Source of the DNA: DATHVR01 sp035461175 | GTDB lineage: Bacteria > Actinomycetota > Acidimicrobiia > Spongiisociales > ZC4RG35 | Direction: 5' to 3' | DNA: 18,166 nt | NCBI GenBank assembly: GCA_035461175.1 | Contig: DATHVR010000154.1 | Location: 1 to 18,166, forward strand | Shown: piece by piece, positions 6,731 through 13,225 of the stretch | Layout: every line of letters begins with the position of its first letter | Position numbering within the stretch: position 1 is the first letter of the stretch | Translations under genes and position numbers: made by a program | Notes under the pieces: model-generated | Told to the model about the DNA's origin: nothing | What the model saw: only the letters and a program-made list of their open reading frames with translations | Databases searched by the model: none

Positions 6731-7057
6731 GTGAACGGGACAAAGGTGGCAATAGCGCCTCTGACCGACTTCACCCCGGGAGTCCCGGTGCGGATCGAGG
6801 GGTTGGACCGGCCGGTGGTTCTGGTCCGGATCGGGGACCGTGTCTACGGCCTGGAGGACCGCTGCTCGCACCAGGATGTCCCTCTCTCGGAGGGCAGCGT
6901 CTGGGTGGAGGATCGCGAGATCGAGTGCTATCGCCACGGAAGCACGTTCTCGCTGGAGACCGGGGAGGCTCTCTCCCTACCCGCTACCCGTCCGGGTCCC
7001 GTCCACGCCGTCGAAGTCGACGACGGGACCGTCTACCTGAGCAAGGAGAGTTCATGA
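6731..7057 (+). CDS. Rieske [2Fe-2S] ferredoxin
   Basis: 108 residues from GTG at 6731. The Rieske cluster ligands are complete: C45-S-H47 (CSHQDVPLSEG) and C66-x2-H69 (ECYRHGSTF). The extra cysteines that make a disulfide in bc1-type Rieske proteins are absent, and there is no signal peptide or membrane anchor. It is therefore a soluble ferredoxin of the dioxygenase/nitrite-reductase-small-subunit type. The tail ETGEALSLPATRPGPVHAVEVDDGTVYL is standard for the family. Its stop overlaps the ATG of an 87-aa gene. It is divergent from the NnrS-like operon and shares its promoter region. Members of this type also occur in actinobacterial SUF operons, so an Fe-S assembly link is an alternative to electron transfer. 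The ribosome-binding site is weak (AAAGAG, 6716-6721). Confidence 0.92.
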   Translation: MNGTKVAIAPLTDFTPGVPVRIEGLDRPVVLVRIGDRVYGLEDRCSHQDVPLSEGSVWVEDREIECYRHGSTFSLETGEALSLPATRPGPVHAVEVDDGTVYLSKESS

Positions 7058-7317
7058 CCACGATAGTCCAGACCGGGGCACCCGAACTAGCCCGGGTGGC
7101 CGAGGATCTGATCCGCGGCGGCACCTCCCGGGCGGAGGCGGTGGACCGGGTCGTTGAGACGACGGGCGACGACGTCGACCGGCTCCGGACCGCCAAGACG
7201 TGGTGGGTGCGCCGGATGCCCCGGTTCCGCTGGAACGACTACACCGGTGTCCACGTGCTGGCCGTTCTCGAGGAAGCGCTCGCCCAGGTCGATTCGCTCG
7301 TACCCGACCAAACCTGA
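7054..7317 (+). CDS. Small protein of unknown function coupled to the Rieske gene
   Basis: 87 residues. The ATG at 7054 overlaps the Rieske stop (ATGA), and AAGGAG (7042-7047) sits seven bases before it, so translation is well supported. The frame extending upstream to 6925 is a shadow of the Rieske gene. The protein is soluble: an acidic helical first half (ELARVAEDLIRGGTSRAEAV), a basic aromatic patch TWWVRRMPRFRWNDY near residues 49-63, then a helix ending in VDSLVPDQT. No cysteines or histidine clusters suggest a cofactor. I do not recognise the family. Coupling to a Rieske ferredoxin suggests a partner or regulator of the same electron-transfer or Fe-S process. Confidence 0.8.
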   Translation: MTTIVQTGAPELARVAEDLIRGGTSRAEAVDRVVETTGDDVDRLRTAKTWWVRRMPRFRWNDYTGVHVLAVLEEALAQVDSLVPDQT

Positions 7318-7327
7318 GCCTGAACCG

Positions 7328-7666
7328 TCACCAGCCGAGCAGGCTGCGCCCTTTGGCGGAGATCATGTCAGGGGTCCATGGCGGCGTGTGAACGATTTCC
7401 ACTTCGGTCGAGTCGATCGAGTCGACTCCGGCCAGGCCGTGCTCGACCTGTCGCTGGATGAATGCCCCCAGCGGGCAGACGGGGGTGGTGGTGGTCATCA
7501 CCACTCTCGCCCGGCCGGCGGTGACGTTCACCTCGTAAACGAGGCCGAGGTCGGTGATGGGAATCCCGAGTTCGGGATCGATCACCGACCCCAGCACGTG
7601 CCAAACCGTCTGCTCGGGTGAGGCGAAACCGGCGGCGGGGCGAACGTTGACCGGAGTTGAGCTCAT
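7328..7666 (-). CDS. MIP18/PaaD-family Fe-S cluster assembly factor (DUF59)
   Basis: 112 residues from the ATG at 7666. Core motifs: DPELGIPITDLGLVYEV (D30-P31-E32, then DLGLVY) and TTTTPVCPLG with the conserved cysteine C64. The C-terminal part ends in VHTPPWTPDMISAKGR, where PPW is typical. These small cytosolic proteins (SufT/PaaD/MIP18 group) help load or repair Fe-S clusters on target enzymes. It is convergent with the 87-aa gene (10 bases between stops) and divergent from DUF2249. AGAGG precedes the start, and TAGGCT (plus-strand 7675-7680) lies eight bases from the ATG, fitting a near-leaderless transcript. Clients are plausibly the NuoF-like and Rieske proteins next door, an inference from position. 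Confidence 0.92.
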   Translation of the reverse strand: MSSTPVNVRPAAGFASPEQTVWHVLGSVIDPELGIPITDLGLVYEVNVTAGRARVVMTTTTPVCPLGAFIQRQVEHGLAGVDSIDSTEVEIVHTPPWTPDMISAKGRSLLGW

Positions 7667-7718
7667 CAGCCTCTAGCCTATCTGAGTTTCTACGGTCTAG
7701 AGTGTGTAAATCTGACTG

Positions 7719-7726
7719 AGGAGGTA
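7719..7726 (+). promoter_or_regulatory. Strong ribosome-binding site of the DUF2249 gene
   Basis: GAGGAGGT lies six bases before the ATG at 7733 and is the best Shine-Dalgarno match in the window. The upstream 66-base divergent region (7667-7732) is relatively A/T-rich (TAGAGTGTGTAAATCTG) and should hold promoters for both DUF2249 and the minus-strand Fe-S factor. I cannot fix the plus-strand -10 uniquely. Confidence 0.7.
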
Positions 7727-7732
7727 TGAGAC

Positions 7733-7963
7733 ATGTCCGAAGAGGTGCTCGACATTCGGCCGGTGGAGCCGCGGGACCGCCATCCCATGATCTTCTCGAA
7801 GTGGGAGGCTCTCGACCCCGGCCAGGGGTTCGTACTCTTGAACGACCACGATCCGGTCCCTCTCTACTACCAGTTCCAGGCCGAGAAGCCGGGCCTGGTC
7901 GTCTGGGACTACCTCGAATCCGGGCCGGACGTCTGGCAGGTTCGGATCGGCAAGGCGAGCTGA
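7733..7963 (+). CDS. DUF2249 domain protein
   Basis: 76 residues, complete for a single domain. Recognisable features: LDIRPVEPRDRHPMIFSKWEAL at the start, then PGQGFVLLNDHDPVPLYYQF and a final tryptophan-containing WQVRI strand. HDPxPLYYQF is the hallmark of DUF2249. The biochemical role is unknown. From general knowledge these proteins recur next to hemerythrins, nitrite/NO reductases, NnrS and DUF59-type Fe-S factors, which is the company seen here. It is followed after 11 bases by a 78-aa unknown gene on the same strand. It is divergent from the MIP18-type gene. Confidence 0.92.
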   Translation: MSEEVLDIRPVEPRDRHPMIFSKWEALDPGQGFVLLNDHDPVPLYYQFQAEKPGLVVWDYLESGPDVWQVRIGKAS

Positions 7964-7974
7964 CGAGGTCGCAT

Positions 7975-8211
7975 ATGCCCCTGATCCCGAACAACTCCCT
8001 GATCACTGCCACCCCCGAGGAGGGGCGGGAGCTGGCCATCATGATGGCGCGCAAGACCATCGCTGCCATACAGACCGATCCCGACATTCGGCAGGGTCTC
8101 CGCCCGATGTACGCCAACGACCCCGACTCCCTGACCGCCGCCGGCCACGTCGTGGCGATCGAATTCGCCACGGTGGCAGCCGCCAATGACTACTGGCGCA
8201 GCCGGGACTGA
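7975..8211 (+). CDS. Small protein of unknown function after DUF2249
   Basis: 78 residues from the ATG at 7975, with GAGG a few bases upstream and only 11 bases after the DUF2249 stop, so very likely the same transcript. A longer frame from 7726 would overlap DUF2249 completely and is a shadow. The sequence (MPLIPNNSLITATPEEGREL, then MMARKTIAAIQTDPDIRQGL, ending in ANDYWRSRD) has no cysteine, one histidine (AGHVVAIEF) and mixed helix character. I do not recognise it. Only ten bases separate its stop from the stop of the convergent ligase gene. Confidence 0.72.
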   Translation: MPLIPNNSLITATPEEGRELAIMMARKTIAAIQTDPDIRQGLRPMYANDPDSLTAAGHVVAIEFATVAAANDYWRSRD

Positions 8212-8221
8212 CCCGGAACGT

Positions 8222-9700
8222 TCATGGCAGTTCGGTCGGTGTCAGTTGGTCGAAGGTGCATTCGCGGGGGTCCTTGTCGTCCCGGAATCCCTTGAAGGCG
8301 GGTGCGCGCAGCTTGCCGGCCGCGGTCAGTTCCCGGTGTTCGATGTGGGCGACCAGGGACGGCTCGGCCCAATGCGCTCCACGCAACTCCCGGTTGCTGC
8401 GGATGGACTTCGCATCGAAGGGGGCGTCGGAGGTGGCCAGGGCTGAGAGCCGCTCGGCCGCGTCCTCCAATGCTGCCCGGTCGAAGCCGGTTCCCACGTT
8501 TCCCACATAGCGGAGCCCGTCCTCCTCGTAGACCGCCATCACCAGCGACCCGATCCCTCCCGACCGTCGTCCTTCGCCTTCGCTCCAGCCGACGATCACC
8601 ACGTCGGCGTCGAGAATGAGCTTGATCTTCAGCCAGGAGCGTGATCGTTTCCCGGTTTCGTAGACCGAGCTATTCCTTTTGGCGATGATTCCCTCCAGGC
8701 TCTGATCGCGGGCGGCTTCGTACAGGGCTTCGCCGCTCCCCGCCACCACGGGTGACAGCTGGAGATGATCCGAGGCGACCACTGTCTCTTCCATTCGGCG
8801 GCGGCGCTCTGTGAACGGCTCGCCTGTCAGGTCGACGCCGTCGAGGTACAGGAGGTCGAAGGCCATGAAGACCACCGGGGTGCTCCGGACGAGCTGCTCC
8901 AGCCGGCGGGCGTCGCGCACATGCATACGGCCCTGGAGCCGCTGGAAGGAGGGACGTCCATCCTCGAAGGCCACGATCTCCCCGTCGAGGATGGCGTCGA
9001 TGGCGACGAGACGGTCGTGGAGAGCCTCTAGTTCGGGATAGCCGGCGGTGACCTTGTTGCCGTTGCGGGACACGAGCGTGGTTGCGACGTCGCACATGGC
9101 CAGGGCACGGATCCCGTCCCACTTCGGCTCGAACGACCAGGCCGAGTTGTCGAAGGCCTTTTCGACCAGCGTGGCCAGCATCGGCCGCAGCGGAGGCTTC
9201 TCGTCGGGCTCGGGTCGATGGTCTTCGGAGAGGAGGGTCAGCCACTGCTCCCGGTCGTCCTCCATCCCGGTCTTGATCAGGTGGTAGGTGCCCGCGAGCC
9301 GCGCTCCGTGTAGGCGGAAGGTGAGCCGGTCGTCGGTCCTCGCGACGCTCTCATAGGTGCCGTGATCGAAGATCCTCACTTCGCCCGCCCCGTAGTTGCC
9401 CTCGGGAATGCTGCCCTCGAAGGTCCCGTATTCGAAGGGGTGGTCCTCGGTGCGAATCGCCAGGTGTCGCTCCCCGCGCTGGCGAGGCAGCCCTTTCGGG
9501 GCGGCCCAGGACACCAGCACCGGCGTGTCGCCGTTGAGCATCTCGAGGCGGACGTCGTGATGGAGGCGGGTGGCGTAATGCTGCTGGATCACGAACGAGT
9601 CGCCGGTGGGGGCGGTCAGGGGGTCGACGTCGCCTTCCGTCCCCGTCCCTTCCGGCTCGGGAGTCTCCTCGAAGCGGCGCTTCTCTTCGTACTCGGCCAT
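8222..9700 (-). CDS. LigD-like ATP-dependent DNA ligase with 3'-phosphoesterase domain (no primase)
   Basis: 492 residues from the ATG at 9700 (MAEYEEKRRFEETPEPEG), the family's usual start, with GGAG six bases before it. An ATG at 9709 and a distant one at 9838 are less likely. The phosphoesterase domain is at about 35-165: QQHYATRLHHDVRLEM carries H41 and D49, and TEDHP carries H87, matching the metal/catalytic residues of LigD PE domains. The ligase domain follows: EPKWDGIRAL with nucleotidyl lysine K193, LDGE (E241), AFDLLYLDG, EGIIAKR (336-342) and WLKIK (356-360). An OB-fold C-terminus ends at the stop. The polymerase/primase domain of full LigD is absent and no Ku gene is in the window. 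Role: bacterial end joining or end healing plus sealing, in the cytoplasm. Confidence 0.92.
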   Translation of the reverse strand: MAEYEEKRRFEETPEPEGTGTEGDVDPLTAPTGDSFVIQQHYATRLHHDVRLEMLNGDTPVLVSWAAPKGLPRQRGERHLAIRTEDHPFEYGTFEGSIPEGNYGAGEVRIFDHGTYESVARTDDRLTFRLHGARLAGTYHLIKTGMEDDREQWLTLLSEDHRPEPDEKPPLRPMLATLVEKAFDNSAWSFEPKWDGIRALAMCDVATTLVSRNGNKVTAGYPELEALHDRLVAIDAILDGEIVAFEDGRPSFQRLQGRMHVRDARRLEQLVRSTPVVFMAFDLLYLDGVDLTGEPFTERRRRMEETVVASDHLQLSPVVAGSGEALYEAARDQSLEGIIAKRNSSVYETGKRSRSWLKIKLILDADVVIVGWSEGEGRRSGGIGSLVMAVYEEDGLRYVGNVGTGFDRAALEDAAERLSALATSDAPFDAKSIRSNRELRGAHWAEPSLVAHIEHRELTAAGKLRAPAFKGFRDDKDPRECTFDQLTPTELP

Positions 9701-9819
9701 CGACTCCATCTTGGTCCCAGTAGCCCGCCCGCGGGCAGCCAAGCGAGTCTCACCCTGGACAGGTGAGGACGCCGTCGACGGGCGGAGGCGGTAACCCCAG
9801 CGGTTTTCGCGACAGAATT

Positions 9820-9835
9820 GCGCGCCATGGCGCGC
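9820..9835. other. 16-bp perfect palindrome upstream of the ligase gene
   Basis: GCGCGCCATGGCGCGC is its own reverse complement. It lies in the 164-base gap between the end of the acetyltransferase gene and the ligase start, both on the minus strand. A second partial arm (GGCGCG at 9842-9847 and the preceding GCGCGCC) extends the structure. It may end acetyltransferase transcription as a hairpin, or be a protein-binding operator for the ligase gene. A 10-bp palindrome GCCCGCGGGC lies near 9730. I find no gene in this gap. Confidence 0.45.
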
Positions 9836-9864
9836 CATTCAGGCGCGAAAAGCGGTTGGTGGGC

Positions 9865-11082
9865 TCAGAACACCTCGGGGCACCAGGGGCCGGGTGACCA
9901 TGTGAAGGCGGCGTCGAGGGCGGCCAGGATTCGGGGGTCGCCTTCCAGGCGCCCGATCCGGCCCAGGTCCTGGAAGCGGGGCCACCCCATCAGCCCCGCG
10001 CCCAGGTCTTCGAGGTCCATCGACACTTCGGGTTCGGCCGAGGTGGCGGTGACCGCCGCTCCCGCCGGGGACAGGTCGAGTTGCCAGCGGGTGAGGGAGC
10101 CGTCGATCGGGTCGTGTACCGCCAGCACGGTGCGGGCCGGGGCCGAGTAGCGGCGACCTTCCAGCGCCCGCTTGACGTCCATGATCCGAATCCACAGGCT
10201 GTCCTCGATGGTCCCCTTGGCCCGTCGTCTCCCGGCCAGCATCTCGAAGATGGGATCCTCGAGCGAGCGATTGGGGGCGACCACCTTGGCGGTGAGGTCG
10301 TGGTCTAGGAGGTAGCGCCAGAGGCCCGCCCAGGCCGAGGGCTCCCCGGCGAACATCTCGACCACCCGGATCGTTCCCTCGCCGTGGCCGTCGTTCCAGT
10401 CGGGCTTGTACCGATACTGCACGTACCCGGTGACGGACCCGGCCGCCTCGGTGACGGCGAACCGATACCCGGTGAAGCCGTTGCGGTTGTGGCGATCGTC
10501 GAAGAGGCGGCGGTTCTCCCACCAGGCTTCGCTGCGGGCGAACATACCCGGATAGCGCAGCCGGAAGTCGTCGTAGAACTCGGGGAAGATCGACGCCGCC
10601 TCGGACTTGTCGATGAGGCGGACCGGGGCGGGTTCCGGCACCAGTCGATGGAAGGCGCCGTGATCCCGCTGGATCTCTATCTCGGTGGCCCGGGCGGCGG
10701 AGCCATATCCGAAGCGGCCGTAGATGGCCGAGTCAGACGCCCACAGACCCGCGACCGGCTCCTCCCTGTCCCGGACCTCGGCCAGGTGGGAGTCGATCAT
10801 CACGCGCAGCACCCCACGGCGGCGATGAGTGGGGAGAACCGAGACGACCGTGGTGCCCCCGCAGGCCATCGTGCCCCCGGGCACGGTCATGTCGAGAGAG
10901 AACGCCCCCAAGGTTCCGACCAGTGACTCCCCGTCGAAAGCGGCCCGGGCCCGGTCCCAGGGCAAATAGGAGTCCATGCGCTCATAGTCGGCGTCGTTGG
11001 CATCGAACCCGAACACAACCCCCAGGACCTGGTGGAAGTCGCGCCGCCGGTCGTCGGGGACCGGAGTGACGTTGACACCCAT
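9865..11082 (-). CDS. Eis-family GNAT N-acetyltransferase
   Basis: 405 residues from the ATG at 11082. Its first base is the last base of the upstream stop (TGATG), and GGGAG stands at ribosome-binding distance, so translation is probably coupled. The N-terminal GNAT fold carries VVSVLPTHRRRGVLRVM (79-95), the acetyl-CoA-binding R/Q-x-x-G-x-L motif. Next comes ASDSAIYGRFGYG, with a Tyr at 126 equivalent to the general acid of M. tuberculosis Eis. A second, degenerate GNAT lobe and a C-terminal SCP2-like domain follow. The chain ends in EVF, so the C-terminal carboxylate on a terminal Phe, used in Eis catalysis, is kept. Eis proteins acetylate lysine side chains or amines of aminoglycosides and polyamines. 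Substrate here is unknown; intrinsic resistance cannot be concluded. Confidence 0.92.
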   Translation of the reverse strand: MGVNVTPVPDDRRRDFHQVLGVVFGFDANDADYERMDSYLPWDRARAAFDGESLVGTLGAFSLDMTVPGGTMACGGTTVVSVLPTHRRRGVLRVMIDSHLAEVRDREEPVAGLWASDSAIYGRFGYGSAARATEIEIQRDHGAFHRLVPEPAPVRLIDKSEAASIFPEFYDDFRLRYPGMFARSEAWWENRRLFDDRHNRNGFTGYRFAVTEAAGSVTGYVQYRYKPDWNDGHGEGTIRVVEMFAGEPSAWAGLWRYLLDHDLTAKVVAPNRSLEDPIFEMLAGRRRAKGTIEDSLWIRIMDVKRALEGRRYSAPARTVLAVHDPIDGSLTRWQLDLSPAGAAVTATSAEPEVSMDLEDLGAGLMGWPRFQDLGRIGRLEGDPRILAALDAAFTWSPGPWCPEVF

Positions 11083-11786
11083 CAGCCGTCTCCCGTGGTG
11101 TCCCCCGTAGTGGTGTCCGTGGTCCCCTCGGTGGTGTCGGTGGTCCCCTCGGTGGTGGGGGGCGTGGTGGCCAACCCGGCGGCCGATCGAGCGTTGTCGA
11201 CCGCGGTCTGCAGATCGGAGAGGGCGGAATCGAATGCCTCGATGGCGTTGCGACGCTGGGAGCCGTCGTCGGTCGACTGGAGGCCGGCCAGGGCCTCGTC
11301 GGCGGCGCCCGCAGCGGTGGTGACGGCATTGCGAATCGTCTCGTGGTTGGTGGCGAGCGACTCGGGGACGGTGAGAGCGTCGATTTCCCCGACCAGGTCT
11401 CCGGCCTGATCGGCCAGGACGGTGAGACGATCCACGGCGTCTCCGTACTCCACCGTGCGGGGGTCGGCGTCGAAACCGCCGTTGACGGCGGCCATCTCAC
11501 GCTGGAGGTCTTCCATCGAGGTCAGGATCACCCCGACCCCGTCCAGATAGGCCTGAGTCTCGGGGTCGAGGGTGGGGTCGGTGGGGGCACTCGACCCGGG
11601 AGTGGTGTCCTCGGGGGAGGTCTCGGAACCGGGGAAGGTGGTGTCGGAGGCGCTCAGGCTGGTGTCGGAGGGCTCTTCGGCCCCTTCCGGCAGGGCGCGA
11701 ACGAAGAAGTACGTGAAGGCCACCATGCCGAGGACGACCAGCGGCAAGATCCAGCGGCCCGGTTTGGGGTCAGGGTTGAGAGCCAT
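11082..11786 (-). CDS. Membrane-anchored Thr-rich protein of unknown function
   Basis: 234 residues from the ATG at 11786. A single membrane helix (WILPLVVLGMVAFTYFFVRAL, about 12-32) follows a short N-terminus, so most of the chain should be outside the cell. An acidic Ser/Thr/Pro linker (about 35-72) leads to a helical region of about 130 residues with coiled-coil character (ILTSMEDLQREMAAV; AYD-like heptads; DSALSDLQTAVDNARSAAG). The C-terminus is a low-complexity tail built from TTEGTTD repeats. I recognise no domain. It overlaps the acetyltransferase start by one base and is divergent from another single-pass membrane protein. TAACGT on the minus strand (11801-11796) lies nine bases before the ATG and may be its -10. 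Confidence 0.8.
   Translation of the reverse strand: MALNPDPKPGRWILPLVVLGMVAFTYFFVRALPEGAEEPSDTSLSASDTTFPGSETSPEDTTPGSSAPTDPTLDPETQAYLDGVGVILTSMEDLQREMAAVNGGFDADPRTVEYGDAVDRLTVLADQAGDLVGEIDALTVPESLATNHETIRNAVTTAAGAADEALAGLQSTDDGSQRRNAIEAFDSALSDLQTAVDNARSAAGLATTPPTTEGTTDTTEGTTDTTTGDTTGDG
11119..11160. repeat. Two tandem 21-bp units encoding TTEGTTD
   Basis: Units 11119-11139 and 11140-11160 share GTGGTCCCCTCGGTGGTG and differ in the last three bases. They encode the repeated TTEGTTD heptads at the C-terminus of the membrane-anchored protein. The repeat is in frame, so copy-number change would lengthen or shorten the tail without breaking the gene. Confidence 0.8.
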
Positions 11787-11795
11787 CGTCGCCCA

Positions 11796-11889
11796 ACGTT
11801 AGTGAGCCGCGTCGGGTTCAGGGACTTCTTTCCCCGCCTGTGTCCACAACCCCCTTGATGCGGTCAGGTGGCTCGCGTACGTTCCGGGC
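11796..11889. promoter_or_regulatory. Divergent promoter region; leaderless promoter for the 11890 gene
   Basis: On the plus strand TTGATG (11855-11860), a 17-base spacer and TACGTT (11878-11883) form a recognisable -35/-10 pair. Six bases later comes the ATG at 11890, so transcription would begin at the start codon. No Shine-Dalgarno sequence is present. On the minus strand TAACGT (11801-11796) is nine bases from the ATG at 11786. The two promoters are separate, not overlapping. Confidence 0.6.
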
Positions 11890-12630
11890 ATGGGCGTGGG
11901 CGACGACCGGGAACGGGAGCGAGGTGACGACACCGAGGTCGAGGTGTTCGAACGCATCCCGTGGGAGTCGCTGGAGCGGGCAGGTGGTGACAGACGGTGG
12001 ATCGCCTACCTGGTGGCCGGGGTCCTGGTGCTGGGGGCGGTGGGGGTGTCGCTGGGTCGCCAGATAACGCCGGTTTCCACCTCCGTCGATTCGACTGTCC
12101 CCCCCGCCGTGGCTTCCTCCCAACCGGTGGCCGGTCCCCCCGCCGGGGGCGTCTCGTTACCGCCTGCCGGCACCACCACGGTGCCCGAAACCGGGCTGTG
12201 GTCGGAGGCCGACCTGATGGCCCTGGCCGATGCGCCGGTCGAGGTCACCGCCGCCTCCGTAGCCGAGTGGTTCATCCGCGATCACTTCACGCGGGACGGC
12301 GACGACGGTGAGCGATCCTTCGTCGAGTGGGTGGGCACCGTCGGGTTCACCTGGACCGACCCGGCCCGGGCGGCCGTGACTGTGGCCCTGGTGCGTCTGG
12401 CCTCCGAAGGAGAGGCGGAATATCGGCGGCTCGATCCCGAGGGGTGGGAGGTGCATCTCGAATTGGACGAAGAGGGTTGGATGGTGGTGGACGGTCCTTT
12501 CATGGCCGAGGGCGGCCGTCCCCGGGTGGTCATGTCGGCACCGGGCTCGACCGAGACCGCCGAGAGCGAGTGGATCGACGGAGCGGGCTTGACCTGGACG
12601 GTGCGGGAGCGGAGCGACGAGGCGTCCTGA
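11890..12630 (+). CDS. Single-pass membrane protein of unknown function
   Basis: 246 residues from the ATG at 11890. An acidic cytosolic N-terminus (about 36 residues) is followed by one membrane helix (WIAYLVAGVLVLGAVGVSLG, 37-56). A Val/Ser/Thr/Pro-rich linker follows to about 100 (TTTVPETG), then an outside domain of about 145 residues. That domain contains EVTAASVAEWFIRDHFTRDG, a helix, then alternating strands (SFVEWVGTVGFTW; WEVHLELDEEGWMVVDGPF). This helix-plus-sheet order resembles small lipoprotein-like or conjugal-transfer-like folds, but I recognise no family. Aromatic and acidic residues dominate; no cysteines are seen. It is separated by 22 bases from the Nudix gene but that gene has its own promoter-like hexamer. 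Confidence 0.8.
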   Translation: MGVGDDRERERGDDTEVEVFERIPWESLERAGGDRRWIAYLVAGVLVLGAVGVSLGRQITPVSTSVDSTVPPAVASSQPVAGPPAGGVSLPPAGTTTVPETGLWSEADLMALADAPVEVTAASVAEWFIRDHFTRDGDDGERSFVEWVGTVGFTWTDPARAAVTVALVRLASEGEAEYRRLDPEGWEVHLELDEEGWMVVDGPFMAEGGRPRVVMSAPGSTETAESEWIDGAGLTWTVRERSDEAS

Positions 12631-12640
12631 CTGACAGGGG

Positions 12641-12646
12641 TACGAT
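12641..12646 (+). promoter_or_regulatory. -10-like hexamer for a leaderless Nudix transcript
   Basis: TACGAT is six bases before the GTG at 12653, the same distance as TACGTT before the gene at 11890. No ribosome-binding site precedes the GTG. A matching -35 is not obvious. Confidence 0.45.
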
Positions 12647-12652
12647 CACCGG

Positions 12653-13225
12653 GTGCCCGTCTCGCTCCTCCACGACCTGAGGTCCACTCTCGTTTCCTGG
12701 CCTTCCGGCTCATCGGCGGAGGAGGAGGAGCGGAAGGAATGGCTGGCTCTGGCGAGTGATCCCGCCCTCCTCAGCCGGAGCGGGACCCCGGCCCACTTCA
12801 CCGCCTCCGCCCTGCCCGTCGACCCCGACACGGGTCGGGTCTGCCTGGTCCTTCACCCCCGGATCGGCGCCTGGGTCCAGCCCGGGGGGCACTTCGAGAG
12901 CGAGGATTCGACGGTGGTGGATGCGGCTGCCCGGGAAATGGAGGAGGAGACCGGCCTGGGCGGGATGGTCGATCCTGTTCCGCTGCGGCTGTCCCGGCAT
13001 CCGGCGCCGTGCGGGACGGGAGAGTGGCACCTGGACCTGCAGTTGCTGGCGGTGGTGCCGGCCGGGCGACGCCCCCGGGTGAGCCCGGAGTCCCTCGACG
13101 TGGCCTGGTTCGCAGTCGACGCTTTGCCCCCTGACATCGCCTCGGGAGTCGAGGGTCTGGTGGCCGCAGCCCGGGAACGGCTCAGCCGAAGTGGGACTCC
13201 AGTGCCGCCGTCGCCCGCGGGCTGA
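12653..13225 (+). CDS. NUDIX hydrolase
   Basis: 190 residues from GTG at 12653. The Nudix box is at about 78-102: GGHFESEDSTVVDAAAREME followed by EETGL. The metal-binding part R94-E95-x-x-E98-E99-x-G101 is intact. The front half has one extra residue and an Asp (D85) where the canonical box has Glu. Upstream HFTASALPVDPDTGRVCLVLH is the first strand pair, and WVQPGGH the lead into the box. These cytosolic Mg-dependent enzymes cleave a nucleoside diphosphate linked to another group; the substrate cannot be predicted. About 45 N-terminal residues with EEEERKEW form a helical extension. Its last 44 bases overlap the end of the convergent Nfu-domain gene. Confidence 0.9.
   Translation: MPVSLLHDLRSTLVSWPSGSSAEEEERKEWLALASDPALLSRSGTPAHFTASALPVDPDTGRVCLVLHPRIGAWVQPGGHFESEDSTVVDAAAREMEEETGLGGMVDPVPLRLSRHPAPCGTGEWHLDLQLLAVVPAGRRPRVSPESLDVAWFAVDALPPDIASGVEGLVAAARERLSRSGTPVPPSPAG

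Noticed and set aside
7368..8186. A 272-codon minus-strand frame across the Fe-S factor and DUF2249 genes
   Set aside because: Arg/Pro/Ser-rich translation with no motifs, overlapping two well-supported genes and two good ribosome-binding sites on other frames.
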